From contig JAIWND010000046.1 of assembly GCA_025330725.1 (NCBI GenBank), positions 1-64,000 on the forward strand: a stretch of DNA of 64,000 nt, in the 5' to 3' direction. Within the stretch, counting starts at the first letter, position 1, and each line of letters opens with the position of its first letter. This stretch comes from Chlamydoabsidia padenii (Eukaryota > Mucoromycota > Mucoromycetes > Mucorales > Cunninghamellaceae). The notes below the pieces were generated by a model, which saw only the letters and a program-made list of their open reading frames with translations, made no database searches and had not been told where the DNA came from. Below, piece after piece: positions 45,961 to 58,569 of the stretch. The translations under genes were made by a program, and so were the position numbers.

Positions 45961-46542
45961 CCTTCCACCGCTTTCAAGATAAATCATAACCAAGATAAAG
46001 GGCAAGACACGAACTCGGTAACCGAATCAGCTAGAAATCTTCTAGCCCGAGTTCGCCAGAACCGAGTTGAGAACCGACCCGAGGAAGAATGTGGCACTAG
46101 ACAACGAAATGGTAAAGCAAAGACAGGTACACAACCACAGATTGATCGTCGGCGATACATTTCTCTTGATGAATATATACCGGCTGCTAGTAGAAATAAA
46201 CGATCCAGTAGTCTTACTGCTGAAGTAAAGCCAACAACAACAACAACAACAAAAGGAAGTTATCCGGCAACTCCTTCCCAGACCAATCGAAGATGGAGTA
46301 GCGCATTACCCTTATCGTCATCAAACAGCCATCTGTACTATAGCACTTCAGTCCGATCACCACAAGAAAAAAAACAGATTCTATCGTCATCAAGCCAACA
46401 AAAAGCGTCAAGGAGCCTGGGTCATTATGTGGCTAAGAAATCCACATTAGACAAAAGCACAGGTAGATCAAAGAGAAGAAGAGACAGAGTAATGGTTGGT
46501 GGAAAAACCAACTTTTTTTTTCTTTTTCTCACTCTCACATAG
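44480..46542 (+). CDS. Unrecognised Ser/Arg-rich protein
   Basis: Exons 44480-45023, 45094-45205, 45266-45366 and 45431-45855 join in phase; a fifth begins at 45979. That exon may end at the frame stop at 46542 or splice on to about 46542-46600 (two possible donors). The total is at least about 580 aa. The first about 90 residues look folded (TVYFFKNTDSYAEVQFKSRK, then LVVHFQPIANMTLS). The rest is low-complexity, rich in Ser, Arg, Gln and Asn, with a possible coiled segment LLSLRRDSDALLQRRESLLK. I do not recognise a domain. The clean splice phases across four introns argue for a real gene. The intron at 45856-45978 holds about 35 T near its 3' end. Confidence 0.65.
45926..45960 (+). repeat. 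Poly-T tract (~35 T) in an intron
   Basis: Lies 18 bp before the TTTCAAG acceptor of the intron at 45856-45978. Confidence 0.9.
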
Positions 46543-46724
46543 ATCGGTACGTGGCCATGCTTGGTAAACCCACAAGTTCAAAGTATTAATGTAAGGTGCT
46601 TGTAGTGCAGCAGTGTGCAATATAAAGATGATCATTACGCGCGAGAGTAACATTTGAATTAAGAAGTAAAAATGATTTTCATTGAAATATGAAATATTGG
46701 GGTATTGTCACGGTGAAAAAATGA

Positions 46725-46890
46725 TCTTGTAAATTACGAGGTAGATTATATAAAAATCTTGTAATGATTTACAAGATTTATCTTGGTAATTACTGGATTA
46801 TACAAGATACAAGATTGGCCTTGTGAAATACAAGGTATACCTTGTCTTTGGTACAAGATTTACCTTGACAAACAAGACACAAGATAAACT
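46725..46890. repeat. Degenerate palindromic CTTGTA/TACAAGAT array
   Basis: At least eight copies of ACAAGAT or its reverse complement alternate within 165 bp. Confidence 0.8.
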
Positions 46891-47077
46891 TTGTAAAATC
46901 ATAGATACATGTGACATTGAAATACCTGAAAAATCGATACAATATACTAGTTTATTAAATAAATAAACGCGGGGCTCGTTGCCGACCTCTGGCCGGGCTC
47001 CTCCTGTTACAATTTGTCTATTAGAAAACGGGCTACAGTTTGTGTATTAAATGCTGGGCTACATTTGTTGTATTGTG

Positions 47078-47113
<36 letters not shown>

Positions 47114-47833
47114 TGAGAGATGAAGAAAAGAAAGTGAAGATGAAGAAATTCTAACCTTTTTATAAAATACGGGAAGGGATAAAAAGCAGGTGATCAGTGG
47201 TGGGAAAATGGAAAATTGATGGTGAACCAACCAATTCAATGGAGCAAACCCTTGTCAATCAATGTGATAAACGATATAATCACATGTATTTGAGTCAGTT
47301 TCACTATTTACAAACGATCAATTCATGCCGATCATCAATCAATACAGATAAAGAAGCTAGAATGTAATGGTGGCGAGATTTCAAATAAACACCGATCAAT
47401 GCAAAAAAAAGGGTCTGGTTATGATAACGTCATGTGTATCAATAGACCCCCTGTTCAAATCACACCACACTCCAACCAGCAGATAACCGTTGCAGTCTGG
47501 CTGACCACATTGGCAGTGGCGGAAGGAGAACGGAAAGAAGACAAAGGAGAGAGAGAGAGAGAGAGAGAGAGGGTTCACCCAACCATATTGGAAGTGGAGA
47601 AAGGAGGGCGGAAAGAAGACGATGAAGGAAAAAAAGGTTGTCATTCAGTGTTTAGATGAAGGTACACTCATCCGCAAATCCCTTCATCATCAAGCCGCTA
47701 TTTTTGAGTTCATAGCTCATGTAATTGACGACGTCGACCTGTTTGCCCAATGGTATCTCAACATCTGTCGTCTCATCATATATTTCATCCGACCATGGGA
47801 CGACTTATACTAACCTGAGATGCACTCATCGTG

Positions 47834-47928
47834 CATTAATTTCGTCTCAGCATCTGTCGTCCCATGGTACAGTGCTACCGTTCTGGGTTTAAAGTATGCT
47901 GAGAAGACGGATGCTGAGACGAAATTAG
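47834..47928. repeat. Inverted repeat, hairpin-forming
   Basis: ATTAATTTCGTCTCAGCATC at 47835-47854 pairs with GATGCTGAGACGAAATTAGT at 47910-47929. A diverged direct copy (TCTCAACATCTGTCGTCTCA) lies at about 47755. Confidence 0.8.
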
Positions 47929-47977
47929 TGCCCGCTTTTATTCAATTTTACTTTTTACTTTTTTTATATTTTGCTTC

Positions 47978-48864
47978 ATGTCATCATCCTTTAGAATTAC
48001 CGCCTGGGATCCCATTCTTATTATAGCACAGGTAAGTAATTGTTTGAAAAAAAGTCTAAAAATGAAGGACTTGCCAAGTGATCTGAATTATTTTTTTATC
48101 CGTCAATATCATACTAATAGATCTTCTCTTTACAAGCGATATACTATACTACGCTCAGCATTTTATTATGGGTCACCCTCAGTTTATCGGGAATGGCCTT
48201 CACATTGGATGCAATATTTCAAACTACTCTGTTACAGACCGATAATGTATTTGGTTGGACAATGGGATTGGTTTTGATTGTGAATGCTTTTGTATCCATT
48301 CCTTTGTTAGTGGTTATCGTACAACGTGCAAAGCTAGTGCTCGATTTTGTTGTTACTTTACATGGCTTCCACCTTGTAGGCTGCTGGCTTCATGGTCATC
48401 GGTTTCCGTCCACGCCGACTTGGTGGTTAGTGCACTTTGGTGCTGTACTTGTCATGACCTTGGGGGGGGAATGGGCTTGCATGCGTTACGAAATGAAACC
48501 CATCATTCTTAATAGCATGAGTGATAAAGACGTTGCGGATCAGAACGGTAAGGCGACTAGTAAAGACTCTTTGGAAAGTGGACTATATACTGAAATATAT
48601 CCGAGAGATGATTCAAATCATTTTGAAATCGATCCTACTTCCTCGTCTTCCATTCTTGGTGGAGCTGCCAAAAAATCGAAACGCAAGACCTCGGACGCAG
48701 AAAGAGATAGACAACGGCAAACCAACGAAGAGGAAGGATCACTAACTGCTATTGTGGGGCGGGCGAAGCAAAATATCCTAAGTAAAAGCCAGGCCTGGAC
48801 GTCTTCATCTCAAGACAACAAAGAGTATGAGTCCATACCCATGAATAGTGTAGACAATAGATGA
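47978..48864 (+). CDS. SYS1: SYS1, Golgi membrane protein
   Basis: Two exons, 47978-48031 and 48121-48864 (798 nt, 265 aa). The acceptor ATACTAATAG at 48120 is chosen because the reading then gives AWDPILIIAQIFSLQAIYY, matching the start of SYS1; a later AG at 48137 would break the frame. Four membrane helices follow, with signature stretches VQRAKLVLDFVVTLHGFHLV, RFPSTPTWWLVHF and GGEWACMRYEMKPI. SYS1 forms a complex in the trans-Golgi membrane that recruits the GTPase Arl3/ARFRP1 and so golgins. The C-terminal about 115 residues are hydrophilic, Ser/Lys-rich, longer than in animal SYS1 (156 aa), probably a cytosolic tail. Confidence 0.93.
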
Positions 48865-49199
48865 TGATAGATATTTTTATCTTTACCCACTTGAAACTAG
48901 CACTGCAATAAAACTAGAGATTTGATATCATTCCCTGATTTAGGTGGTTTTGAACCTCTGGGACGACTAGTTTATGATAACTCTCAAAATCATCGCCCAG
49001 TAAAGGTACCACGACATGCAAAAAAACTGTGTATGTACGCATGATATTAATTTCTTTTTTCGGATTCCTGATTCAGATAGTCACACTTTTTTTTAACACT
49101 GCGCCTTGAACATGGAAAAGGCCAGTCATAACAAAGCTTCAAACGCGAAAAATTAACCAAGGCTGTTTCCTTTCGACTTTTTGTAACAGCAGCTTTTAC
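48865..49199. other. Intergenic, SYS1 to NUP188
   Basis: No gene seen. Both genes are on the same strand. AATAAA at 48907 may serve SYS1. Confidence 0.5.
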
Positions 49200-52100
49200 A
49201 TGTCATCAACACACTTGGACGAAAAGTTTGATGGGTAAGAGGAGTGGTGGTATTTTTGAATCGGTTTTACTAAATCCATTGTTTTAATTTTTTTTTTTTT
49301 CCTCAGAACATTTCGTCAGCTATTTGACGCCATTGAGCGATGTACAGAACATAGTTCAACAGATCGACTGCAAACTCTACTAGAAGAACTCGGCAACCAA
49401 CTTGCACTGGGATTGGAAGCCTTTAGTGAACCCTCAACTTCTGCACGCTCTAAAATCATCCCAGACAAACCCATTTCTCTAGGCAGTACCCACACTTTCA
49501 TCATCACTGCTGATGAAAAAGATGTCATTTGTCACCTTAGTGATGTCCTGACACTCAACGAGCAACAATGCGCTATCCTATGGAATGCACAAAAAAAACA
49601 CAACTCGGTCATTCTATCCGACTTTATGACTCAAAAGCAGCGGCAAAAACAAGACCCTATACATCAAGTTCAAGGATACAGTCAGGTGTTCCAATTCTTC
49701 ACTCAAGCATATTTCGAAGATCGACTGTCAATATTACAATCCATATCCTCTTTACTACGACTCTCCCAACAGTATGATGATAAACAACCTGCCCATGTCT
49801 CTATTGCAACGGATACCATCAACAATCTAATGGGCTGTAATGGCAGCACTACTATCGATGAACAACTTATCAGGCAATTCAACAAACTTGTGCGCACTTT
49901 AGTTCCAGCCACTTTTGCATTTTCTCCCCACCTGATCCAAGTATACACGCATCAAATACTCAAAGAAGAAAAGGCAATTTTGGAAATTTTGATCATTTAT
50001 TACATTGCTCGACCGTGCCCTGCGTCTCGTCTGTTGTGTCTTTACCAAGAATTCGAGGCAAATGGTTTCGGAACGGAACAAAGCTTTGGGCATCACTTGA
50101 ATGCAGTTGGGCAAACAATGTGTACTGAAGTGTCTTACCTTTGTGGCCTCTTGTCGGCACAGCTTCTCCAACAAGCTACAGTTACTCAAGATTCCTCCAT
50201 TGTTGGCGGCGGAGATGACAATGGACTAGAAGCTTCGCCGGAAGTGATCATTTCTCTTAATCATGTTATGTCTTTCTTGGGAGATATGCAAGTACATACA
50301 CTACCTCTTCTGGCCTGGGCAAGTTTTCTTTCAAGTTTGGAGCCTCTGGTATATGATGGTGACGATACTTTCTTTGGAAAAATCAAGAATATGTTGGATG
50401 GGACTCTTCAATCGGACACGTCCTGGCTATTGTCGTCCAAAGACCGACCTAAAAGTATTCATCATGGTAGAGCCTCGGCATTCATGGCGACCTCCCACCG
50501 AACACCTATTATTGAACAAGGACCCGAATTAATACAGCGATATATTGGTAGGGCTATCAAACTAAATGCACCTGAATATATCTACACCATTCTGTCATCC
50601 AGTCATATTTGCAAAAACGAGGACGTCAACAAACTGGCTTACCATGTCATTATTTACGAGTTACTCTACCGGTTTTCTTGTATGGTTAATCTCTCTTATT
50701 TGGTAGAAGATAAACATAGTATAGTCATCCAAGACTTTTGTTTACTATTCCAAAATGAACCTGAACTCTGTGATCAATTCTGGAAAACCTCTGGGAAAGA
50801 ATCGGCACTCATGGACATGGATGACGACTCAAGCTCAACAGTGAATTTATCCACTCTACTACTTGACACTAAAAGTGGTGGCTTCCCAAGAAAATTCAAT
50901 GACTTGATCCAGCTGTTAATATCCGTCTGTGGTGACTCGATCTTGACAACTGATACGACTTTGGTGCAAAATGTATACAACTATTTGATGCCCGATGGGT
51001 GGCATGCACTGGTGGATAAATTGATCAAGTTTGTACAAGGCGATCGAGATACTACAGGTGTACCTGATGCCTGTGCCATCTTGCAGTTATTGGAAAAGGT
51101 CCTCCTCTCATCAGACCGGGCCATGATCAACAACTTGATGGACCATGTGGAGCTCATCAATCCATCCACTGACACTGCTGCAAGCCCATTCATGTTGACC
51201 CTTCTTTGTAATATTGTCACATCGAGCAGCACTGTGCGCGACTGTATGGTGGACATACTGACCTTGGGAATCAGATGCTTGACAATCTTGTTACCTTACT
51301 ACTCTGCTAATTTGTGGACATTTATTGGTACATCATCCCTGTTTCCTCGTCCTTTGGAGAGTGATCCGTTTTTATCATTGGAATTCAAAAAGGTGCCTAC
51401 ACGTTCACTGGGGAAGCATCCTCCTGCACAAATTGACCATATTATTGCTTCCGTGGAATGTGAAATTGGCAACTATTCCATTTTACTGGCACTTTTGGAT
51501 CTTATTGGTGGCCTTATTGAAGACATAAAGCAACACTGGTGGTCAAGTCGAAATGAACAAGATAAAAATGAACATTACAAGGCTGAGATTTTATCTGGTT
51601 ATCTCCATTATCTCACGTCTCACATTTTACCTTATTATTCTGGTTGGCGCTATAAATCTCTGTATGAGCGGTACTTGATTGGATCCAAAATGACGGCCAT
51701 GTTCAACAATGTCGATCGTTTCTTTAAGTTTGATAATAATGGCTCTGGCTCTGACAATGACAATGACAATGACGCCATTCTATACGACGGTAAAGGCAAA
51801 GTAGCACCAACCATGGTCAACGTGCGAGCAGTCATGCATTATTGGTTTTTGAAGGATGAGTACGCTATTCGTTTTTATATCTCACCTCTTTTGGATGTCA
51901 TGTCAAATGGTGCATGGATGGCAGAAGGATTGTATTCATCAAACAGGATCAAGGAAGCACAACAAGCTGAGACACTGACAAGGTTGACTTTTTTATTTGT
52001 AAAGTCTCTACTACAGCAACAACTTGTCAACAACAACAGTAATAATAACGACAATGCATCTACTGGAGCCGGTCTTTTGGAAAAAGCAATGATGAATCAT

Positions 52101-55100
52101 CGCAGTGGCAACAGCAACAAGACCGACTTTTTATTCAGATTGGCCCAGTTGATCCGTTATAACAAACATCCCAGTATGGATTATATTGAGGATAATACTC
52201 TTTCGACAATTCCTATCTTGGCAACCAATGTCATTTCGTTGTTATGCTTATCAGTCTCTCGATGGAAGGTTGTACCCAACTTTGTCCAATATCTTGGTGA
52301 TACTGATCAAGTTCAATCAATTATCAGGAGCTATTTGGCCATTGCTAAAGATCCTTCACACTCTGAACCTCTCTTGACAAGTATTTGGCAAATGATGTCT
52401 CTATTGGTGGAAACACAACCTAGTCTGGCCTTGTTGTTTATGGAATGTGGTGATGCGATTATGCCTAGTCCCAAATCGGCCGTCAAGTTACTAGATCAGC
52501 AAAACAGCAACTTGAAGAAGCCAACAGCGTCTGTCACTTTTTCCTTGCCATCTGATAGTGGGGATGGGTCAACAAGCAATGAATCTGCTGTCCGAGCTGC
52601 TGTCGAATTATTGAATGACTGGCAGTCTCTCTCCATTGCCAAGCCCACAGTACTATCCAATGTGTTACGGTTTTTGACAACGTTTTGGCAATCAGCGTTT
52701 GATCACTACGCCATGGTGCAGCGCACACGTAGCGATACTGCACTTTGGCAAGCACTGGAAGCTATACTTTTAAACCCAAGCAACATGGACTCTATCTCTG
52801 GTGAAAACAGTGAATTTGAATGTCAGCAACAACAAAGGAAACAACAATTCTTGGATGATTTGGATCTGGATGATGAGGTTGTTGAAAATATCCTTGATAT
52901 GGTGGACAATGTTATTAGCGATACCAATCAATCTGTTCGTCGAAAGTGCTGTATGGATCTTAACCGTGCCTTGATCATGCGTCTCATCTCCTTTGAAATT
53001 CAGTTAACGGCAGGATCACAAATGGCTCAAGGCATCAAGTTGACAACCGGTACTGCTGTGGTAGGTGACAAGCTACCGGCAGGTTTGAAGAACATTCTAT
53101 TCAAGATGGGAGAGCAAAAGAAGCTAGAATGGATGAGGCAATGCTTTATCAAGGATGATTTTGACCCATCGTTGACTGTTCAGGTTCAAGAGGAAGCGCA
53201 ACGTGTACTCGCTTGTGACCCGGACTCATCTTTGAGACTTCATGATATCAACTCACTATTGCAAATGGTGCCCAACGTTGGATTTGGTGATGACACGAAT
53301 GACACAACCGGGCAGACACGTCAATACGGTGCCTCCTATTTATATGATCTTCGATTGGCTGTCTCCAGAACCTCTTCACTTTATCGTAAAGCCACTCAAA
53401 CCGAAAGGGAACATCTTGGTCATCAACGTTACGATAATTATACAACAGAAATTATGGTGACTCCTGAATTGCGTACAGTACGTATGATCAAGCAAACTTG
53501 TGTCCAGTTTATATCCAGTGTGTGTTCTTACAACTACAATTGGTCCATGGTGGATGCTCAAATGGTGCTGCTACAGTCATTCAATACTCTGATGGAGACC
53601 AGCTCAGGGCATGCGCCTGAAGTGATCTGGCATACAAAGACCAAGTCTACTTTGTATTCTTTTATTAATGAATTGGTGGATCAAGTCGTCGAGGATTTCG
53701 AAGGAACAGCAAACATCCAGCAACAGCAACAGCAACAGCAACAGAAACAGAACGGAATAGCGGTAACCAGACACCAATATATAGTCAGCCTAATTCGTGC
53801 TTTAACTGAGGATTGGATCAGCGCTAATCGTGCTCTTATCATGGATAAATCAACATTGCAGCAACAAGTTAAATGGGACTATATTCAAGAAGCCATATCT
53901 TTGGTAAAGAAGTTTTGCCAATTATTACAACGTGGTGTGACTCCAGAAGCACATCAGCGACCTCTATTGGAATCTATTTTGCTATGCATTCGAACCATGC
54001 ATAATTCTTATAAATCTTGCGGAGTATCACAACAAGGCAACAATGATGGTTTACAAGATGATCTTACTCAACTTGTTCACGTCGTATGTAAAAGCTTTTC
54101 AAGTACAGTGGAATGTGCAATGCAGCAACAAAATCGGCAAAAGGCACCTGTGATGACACTTTTACCAGATGACAAGAGCGAAGAATGTATCAAGGATGTT
54201 ACTGTATTACTGGCCCTATTGGGAGAATTGGTCAAATCAAACGAACAACAAAAATCGCTTATTCCTGTTGATGTCTGGCTACCTGTCTTTGAAGAACACA
54301 GTACTATAGCGACTCTATTAAAAATCGCGTATCATGGCATGATCTTGATTGCAGACGAATTGGAAAGGTAAAGTGATAAAAAATTAAGTGAGTTTGTTTA
54401 AAAGAAAGCAAAGCATGTTTTATTCACTCTTTTTTCTTTCTTTCTCTCTTTCCTATCAGTCAAACAAAACTTGACAGCTCTGGTTTACACAACATCATGG
54501 TGTCTCCATACGCTGAAAGTGCAATGTACTTTATGGTAGCGCTGTCAAATATTCCCCAAGCTGCAATGACTCTTCGACATGCTGGTGTGATGGATCTACT
54601 ATGCAACAATGCCTTATCAAAGCAATTAGAGCGTGGCACCTTGGACATCTTTGTGCGCTTTGGTGGGAAACCGACAACTGACAATCGAATGGTGGTGACA
54701 AGTGATTCTTTTAAAACAACAACTACTACGGCCACCCACACAAGTGCAACCGGTGTTCTCGATGATTCCAGTAGGCAAAATGAAGGCGACTCAAAAGTAC
54801 AAGTCAATGCCTGTGGATCCGGTTTTGTGGAGCGCCACCCTCTACATGTCTTGTGGTGCCAAATGCTAAATGTACTCAGTAATCTGGTCCGAATTGTTGG
54901 TGCTTCAGATGATGGTTTGTTACGACTTGGGGTGCTCTTTATACAGAAATACAGCAAGCAGGTGGATCGTAGTTTTGCTATTGCCAATGGTGGCAATGAC
55001 TCTCTTTTGGGTTTGGCTCCTTCTGAATCTCTATCTTCACCTTTACTCACTGAAATCGAATTATTAACAACTATTCTTTTTTGTCTGGCGAAACAATCAA

Positions 55101-55966
55101 CTCGGGTATCTACTTTTGCAGTAAATGTTTTCATGGCATTCAAAAACTGTGGACTGCCTCTTGTGAAACGTTACCTTTATCATTTAACACATCCCAACCA
55201 CATGCAATCGCAACTTTTCCCTGCAGATCAAGATGAAAAGCAACAATCTCAAATTTACATCAACAACAACAATAATGACTCAGTGGAACATCAGCATCAG
55301 CATCAGCAGCAGGTATCAATGAGTTACACGAGTGAACAGGATGTTAGTCAATTGATGTATTCTACAACACAACGAGTCGTCCGTATCGCTCGTAATATTC
55401 TTGGGTCCATCGTTTTATTAACTGAAGCCGAGACTATTCTGATTGGAAAGGATAACACATGGCCTTTTGGAAATACAATTTTATCTCCTGATACTCGGAC
55501 TTGCTCATCATTCACAGTTTCCTTTGGTACGATGAAAGAATGGACCATGGCTTGTTTACAATTAACAGTAAAGACATCATTGTGGATCAATGAATACCAG
55601 AAACAAAAAAAAGATACATCTTCAACAACAACAGCAACAACATTACAGCAACCAAATATGACGGATTTACAAGCTTTACTAAGTACGTTGGAATTCAGTA
55701 TTATTCTACTTACAACGCAAACTATCCTTTGGATCGCCAAGCCTGATATACATCAGGATGAAAGAAAGATCATCGCCAATGACAATTTGAAATCTTTGGT
55801 TAATTTATTGGATAAGATCTATACCTCTTTGAAGAAACTCGAATTGGATATGCAACAATCGATCAAATCAAAGTCCATCAAGGATGAACTACAAAAACTT
55901 GAATGTCACATTATTGATCCCCTCAAACACTTGCTCATTACACGATTTTTCGAATCAACGCAATAG
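49200..55966 (+). CDS. NUP188: Nucleoporin Nup188 (inner-ring scaffold)
   Basis: Three exons: 49200-49234, 49307-54367, 54460-55966 (6603 nt, 2200 aa), in phase. The protein is an all-helical solenoid. It is assigned to Nup188 rather than Nup192/205 because IIYYIARPCPASRLLCLYQE...NGFG and the HTLPLLAWASFL region follow Nup188 spacing (in animals IIFLYYAYFE...EQGFG and HAPVLLAWALL), as do LPYYSGWRYKSLYER and SLLVETQPSLALLFME. Nup188 binds Nic96/Nup93 in the inner ring of the pore. It is longer than yeast (about 1650 aa) or animal (about 1750 aa) Nup188; insertions are visible as Asn/Asp/Gln runs (for example about 51735-51775, 52030-52060, 53717-53750, 55255-55310). Its stop lies 65 bp from the convergent ECD gene. 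Confidence 0.9.
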
Positions 55967-56031
55967 TATAGACGTCTTTCCCACATTATAGTAGTTTATG
56001 AATAAATATTTTCCTTGATCAAATAATGTCT

Positions 56032-58216
56032 TCAAAGTGATTTATTAAAAAAAAAGTCCTTCCTTTTATTATGTTTATTAGTGATGGTGTCAGTGATGGT
56101 GTCCGTGCCGTTGTCGTCGCTATCATCATCACCATCATCGCTGTCGTTTGAATCCACAGGTAAGGCAATTTTAAATTGACGTAAAAGATTACCAGTAGGG
56201 CCAGGTAGGCCTTGTTGCCCTTTAAAGCTTTCGAGTATGTTTTGAATAAGGTTCAACTGTATATCAACAGGTGCATCTTCCTTTTCATTGTCATCTTGCA
56301 GTCGCTCTTCGTTCCCATCTACCTTTGCTGGTAGCTTACTTTTAACAAATGATCCGCCAATTTTTTCGTGCCCTGTAATTTCCTTATCCATTTCATACAT
56401 CAAGTCTTTGAGGTCTTTGATATCATTATGATCATCTGATGGTAGATTCGGTGATGGCTCTAACGATAATACATGGAGAATGAAATGAAAATTAAAGTAA
56501 GCAAGATCATCGTTAGGAATAATCATTTTTTCTTTTCTTTTCATGTTTACTATCGTTGCCTTGCTTGAGAATATCCATGAATGATGTGAAATCAAAGGAG
56601 ACCTGTTTGAGCATATCTTCATCAGCATCATCATGTTCAGCTTGTTCATCAACTCGATCGTCTTCAGAGTCGCTACCTTCATCACTCTTGTCTTCACTAT
56701 ATATAAGAGAGAGAGAAATATAAAAGTGGTGGGTGGTTATGGTATAATTTCGATACAAAATAATCAAGCGCACATACCTATCCATGTTGACGCCATCCAC
56801 GTTACTTGAACTATGTTCCAAAAAGTCTTCAAATTTCGCCATGATCTCTTCCAAGTTGACAGGTACATTATCGGTAGTCCCATTGCTAGTACCATTGGTG
56901 TGCGTTTTTTGTGCGAGTAAACTCTCCAATTCATCAGGGTAAATATCCATCCAATCCGTATTATCTGGGCTTTTTTCAGTAGCGTTTGTTTCCAATAGTT
57001 GCTTCAAGGCAGAGGGCGAATAGTGGACCAACAGTTCATCCATTTTTTCTCTTGGTGTCACACCACCCAGTGATGTTGGTGCCATCTCCATCAAATCAGA
57101 GGCATTGATATCATCAGTGTCATTCACGCCATTATTATTTCTATGATATTCTCGGGAATAAATCATTTCGAGACCGCACATGAGCTTCATACCCAATTCC
57201 GCCGCTTGATAAGTATCATGGTGTTTTGCCGGTAAATGAAATGCTTTAGGCGCATAAAATTGCTGGTGAAGCGCTTGTGCAAATGTGGTTCGTGTCCATG
57301 GAAGAACTGTATCAATATTAGCATCAATTGATGGTGATGGTGGGAAATGACGCATGTTAGCGCATGCTTTGAGTGATATGGGGTCCCGAAAATAAAATGC
57401 TTCCACCGCTAAAGGTAACAGCTGAGGTGCTGATAATAAAACATAGGCGGCTTTAGGGTTGAATAGGACAGTACGTGCGTGATGGAGTTCATGTTGATCC
57501 TGTTGCTGTTGACAATACTTTTGCGTCCTATCATCGATCAAGCGTTGTATATCATCACTTGCAACTGTGCTCGTGCCAGAGATTTGTTGTTGCTGCCAAA
57601 TAATATTGATAGATTCCTGTCGTGATAGTGCATTTTTACTAGCTGTAGTTCCATTAGACGACATAAAATTGAATATACCTGCAGGTGATTTTGGGAGTGG
57701 TATAATATGAAGCTTGTCTTGATATATGTATACCCGATTGTCACTGTTACTTGGATCCAGCCACTCTGGAAGTGCCGAAGCGGCTTCAATGAGTAAAAAT
57801 TCTCCATCATTGTCAGCCACTGCAATAATTGCGTCTTTCAAAAGTTTAGATACTTGATACAATATATAAACGATAAACCACTCATCATTAATACAGTCAC
57901 CAAAACGTGAGAAACCGAATAGAAATGGAAACGATGGATCTTTAAAAAGTGAAAAAGAAATGAGTATATCAGTAAAGAGGTTGGGCGGGGATTTACCTTT
58001 TCGATCGTTGTGAACTATGCGTAGCTTGAAATTGTCTGTTTGCCATAAATGCCCATTGATGATGGGTTCGATCAATGACTCGATCTGTCGTTTTGAATTA
58101 TGCAATGTTTCGATGGTTGCCTCCTTTGAACTTTTTGGAGGGAAGAATATTGAATATTCTATATAGTTAATTCCGGTGTGATTGGTGTGGCTAAATATAT
58201 CCTTTATAGAATCCAT
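56032..58216 (-). CDS. ECD: Ecdysoneless/SGT1-domain protein
   Basis: Four exons on the minus strand: 58216-57997, 57939-56778, 56696-56551, 56459-56032 (1956 nt, 651 aa), in phase. The first ATG is at 58216. The N-terminal part reads YSIFFPP (residues 21-27), then FSRFGDCINDEWFIVYILYQ, AASALPEWLDPSNSDNRVYI and LHIIPLPKSP, the order of the SGT1/ecdysoneless family (not the co-chaperone Sgt1). The C-terminal third is very acidic with two conserved short helices, FDFTSFMDILKQ and DLKDLMYEMDKEI. ECD proteins bind PRPF8/spliceosome factors and R2TP in animals and complement transcriptional defects in yeasts; a role in U5 snRNP maturation is the likely function here. Length is typical (about 600-680). 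Confidence 0.92.
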
Positions 58217-58402
58217 GCGTACTGTCACGTTGTGAAGAAAGAACAAGTTCAAGCCCCTTTTCTTCCTTTTGGTGAGCGCTTTGATGGGACATGGAAACCG
58301 AAATTCCCATTCCGAGAAACACCTATATCAACGCCCCCCTGAAAAAACACGGACGCGGGATTTGAATTGATTTTTTTATATACGTATTTTAACTTGAATT
58401 TG
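58217..58402. other. ECD 5' region
   Basis: Upstream region of the minus-strand ECD gene. No TATA box assigned; the left flank of the Fanzor locus starts near here. Confidence 0.4.
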
Positions 58403-58569
58403 AGACAGCGTCATTTTTATTTTCAGACAGTGTGAATTAAAAGTTTTAGACGGAGTTACATAATTTTTTGAGACGGAGCGGAGATAAATTTTAGACACTT
58501 TGAAATTTATATTTTTAGACAGATGAATATGCAAAGTGGGCGCCAAAAAAAAAAAAAAAATAGAGACAA
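58403..58569. repeat. Phased AGACRG repeat array (~23-bp spacing)
   Basis: AGAC followed mostly by AG or GG occurs at 58403, 58425, 58448, 58471, 58493, 58517 and 58564. The spacings are 22, 23, 23, 22, 24 and 47 bp, the last being twice the unit. The motif is usually preceded by TTT. Sequence between copies is not conserved. Confidence 0.75.

Larger units (their letters stand above)
46543..47977. other. 1.4 kb intergenic region with several repeats
   Basis: No gene is seen. Contents: AT-rich CTTGTA/TACAAG repeats (46725-46890); a GC-richer patch followed by about 36 A (46965-47110); a (GA)n run (47548-47571); a segment shared with 5869-5901 (47652-47680); and a hairpin-forming inverted repeat (47834-47928). 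Confidence 0.6.

Noticed and set aside
46960..47110. SINE-like unit (GC-richer head plus poly-A tail)
   Set aside because: No A-box/B-box of RNA polymerase III and no target-site duplication could be seen.
49307..54367. Assignment of the large nucleoporin to Nup192/Nup205
   Set aside because: Conserved stretches and their spacing match Nup188 better, despite the unusual length.
54460..55143. 227-codon minus-strand frame opposite NUP188 exon 3
   Set aside because: Overlaps a confidently assigned coding exon and lacks any recognisable motif.
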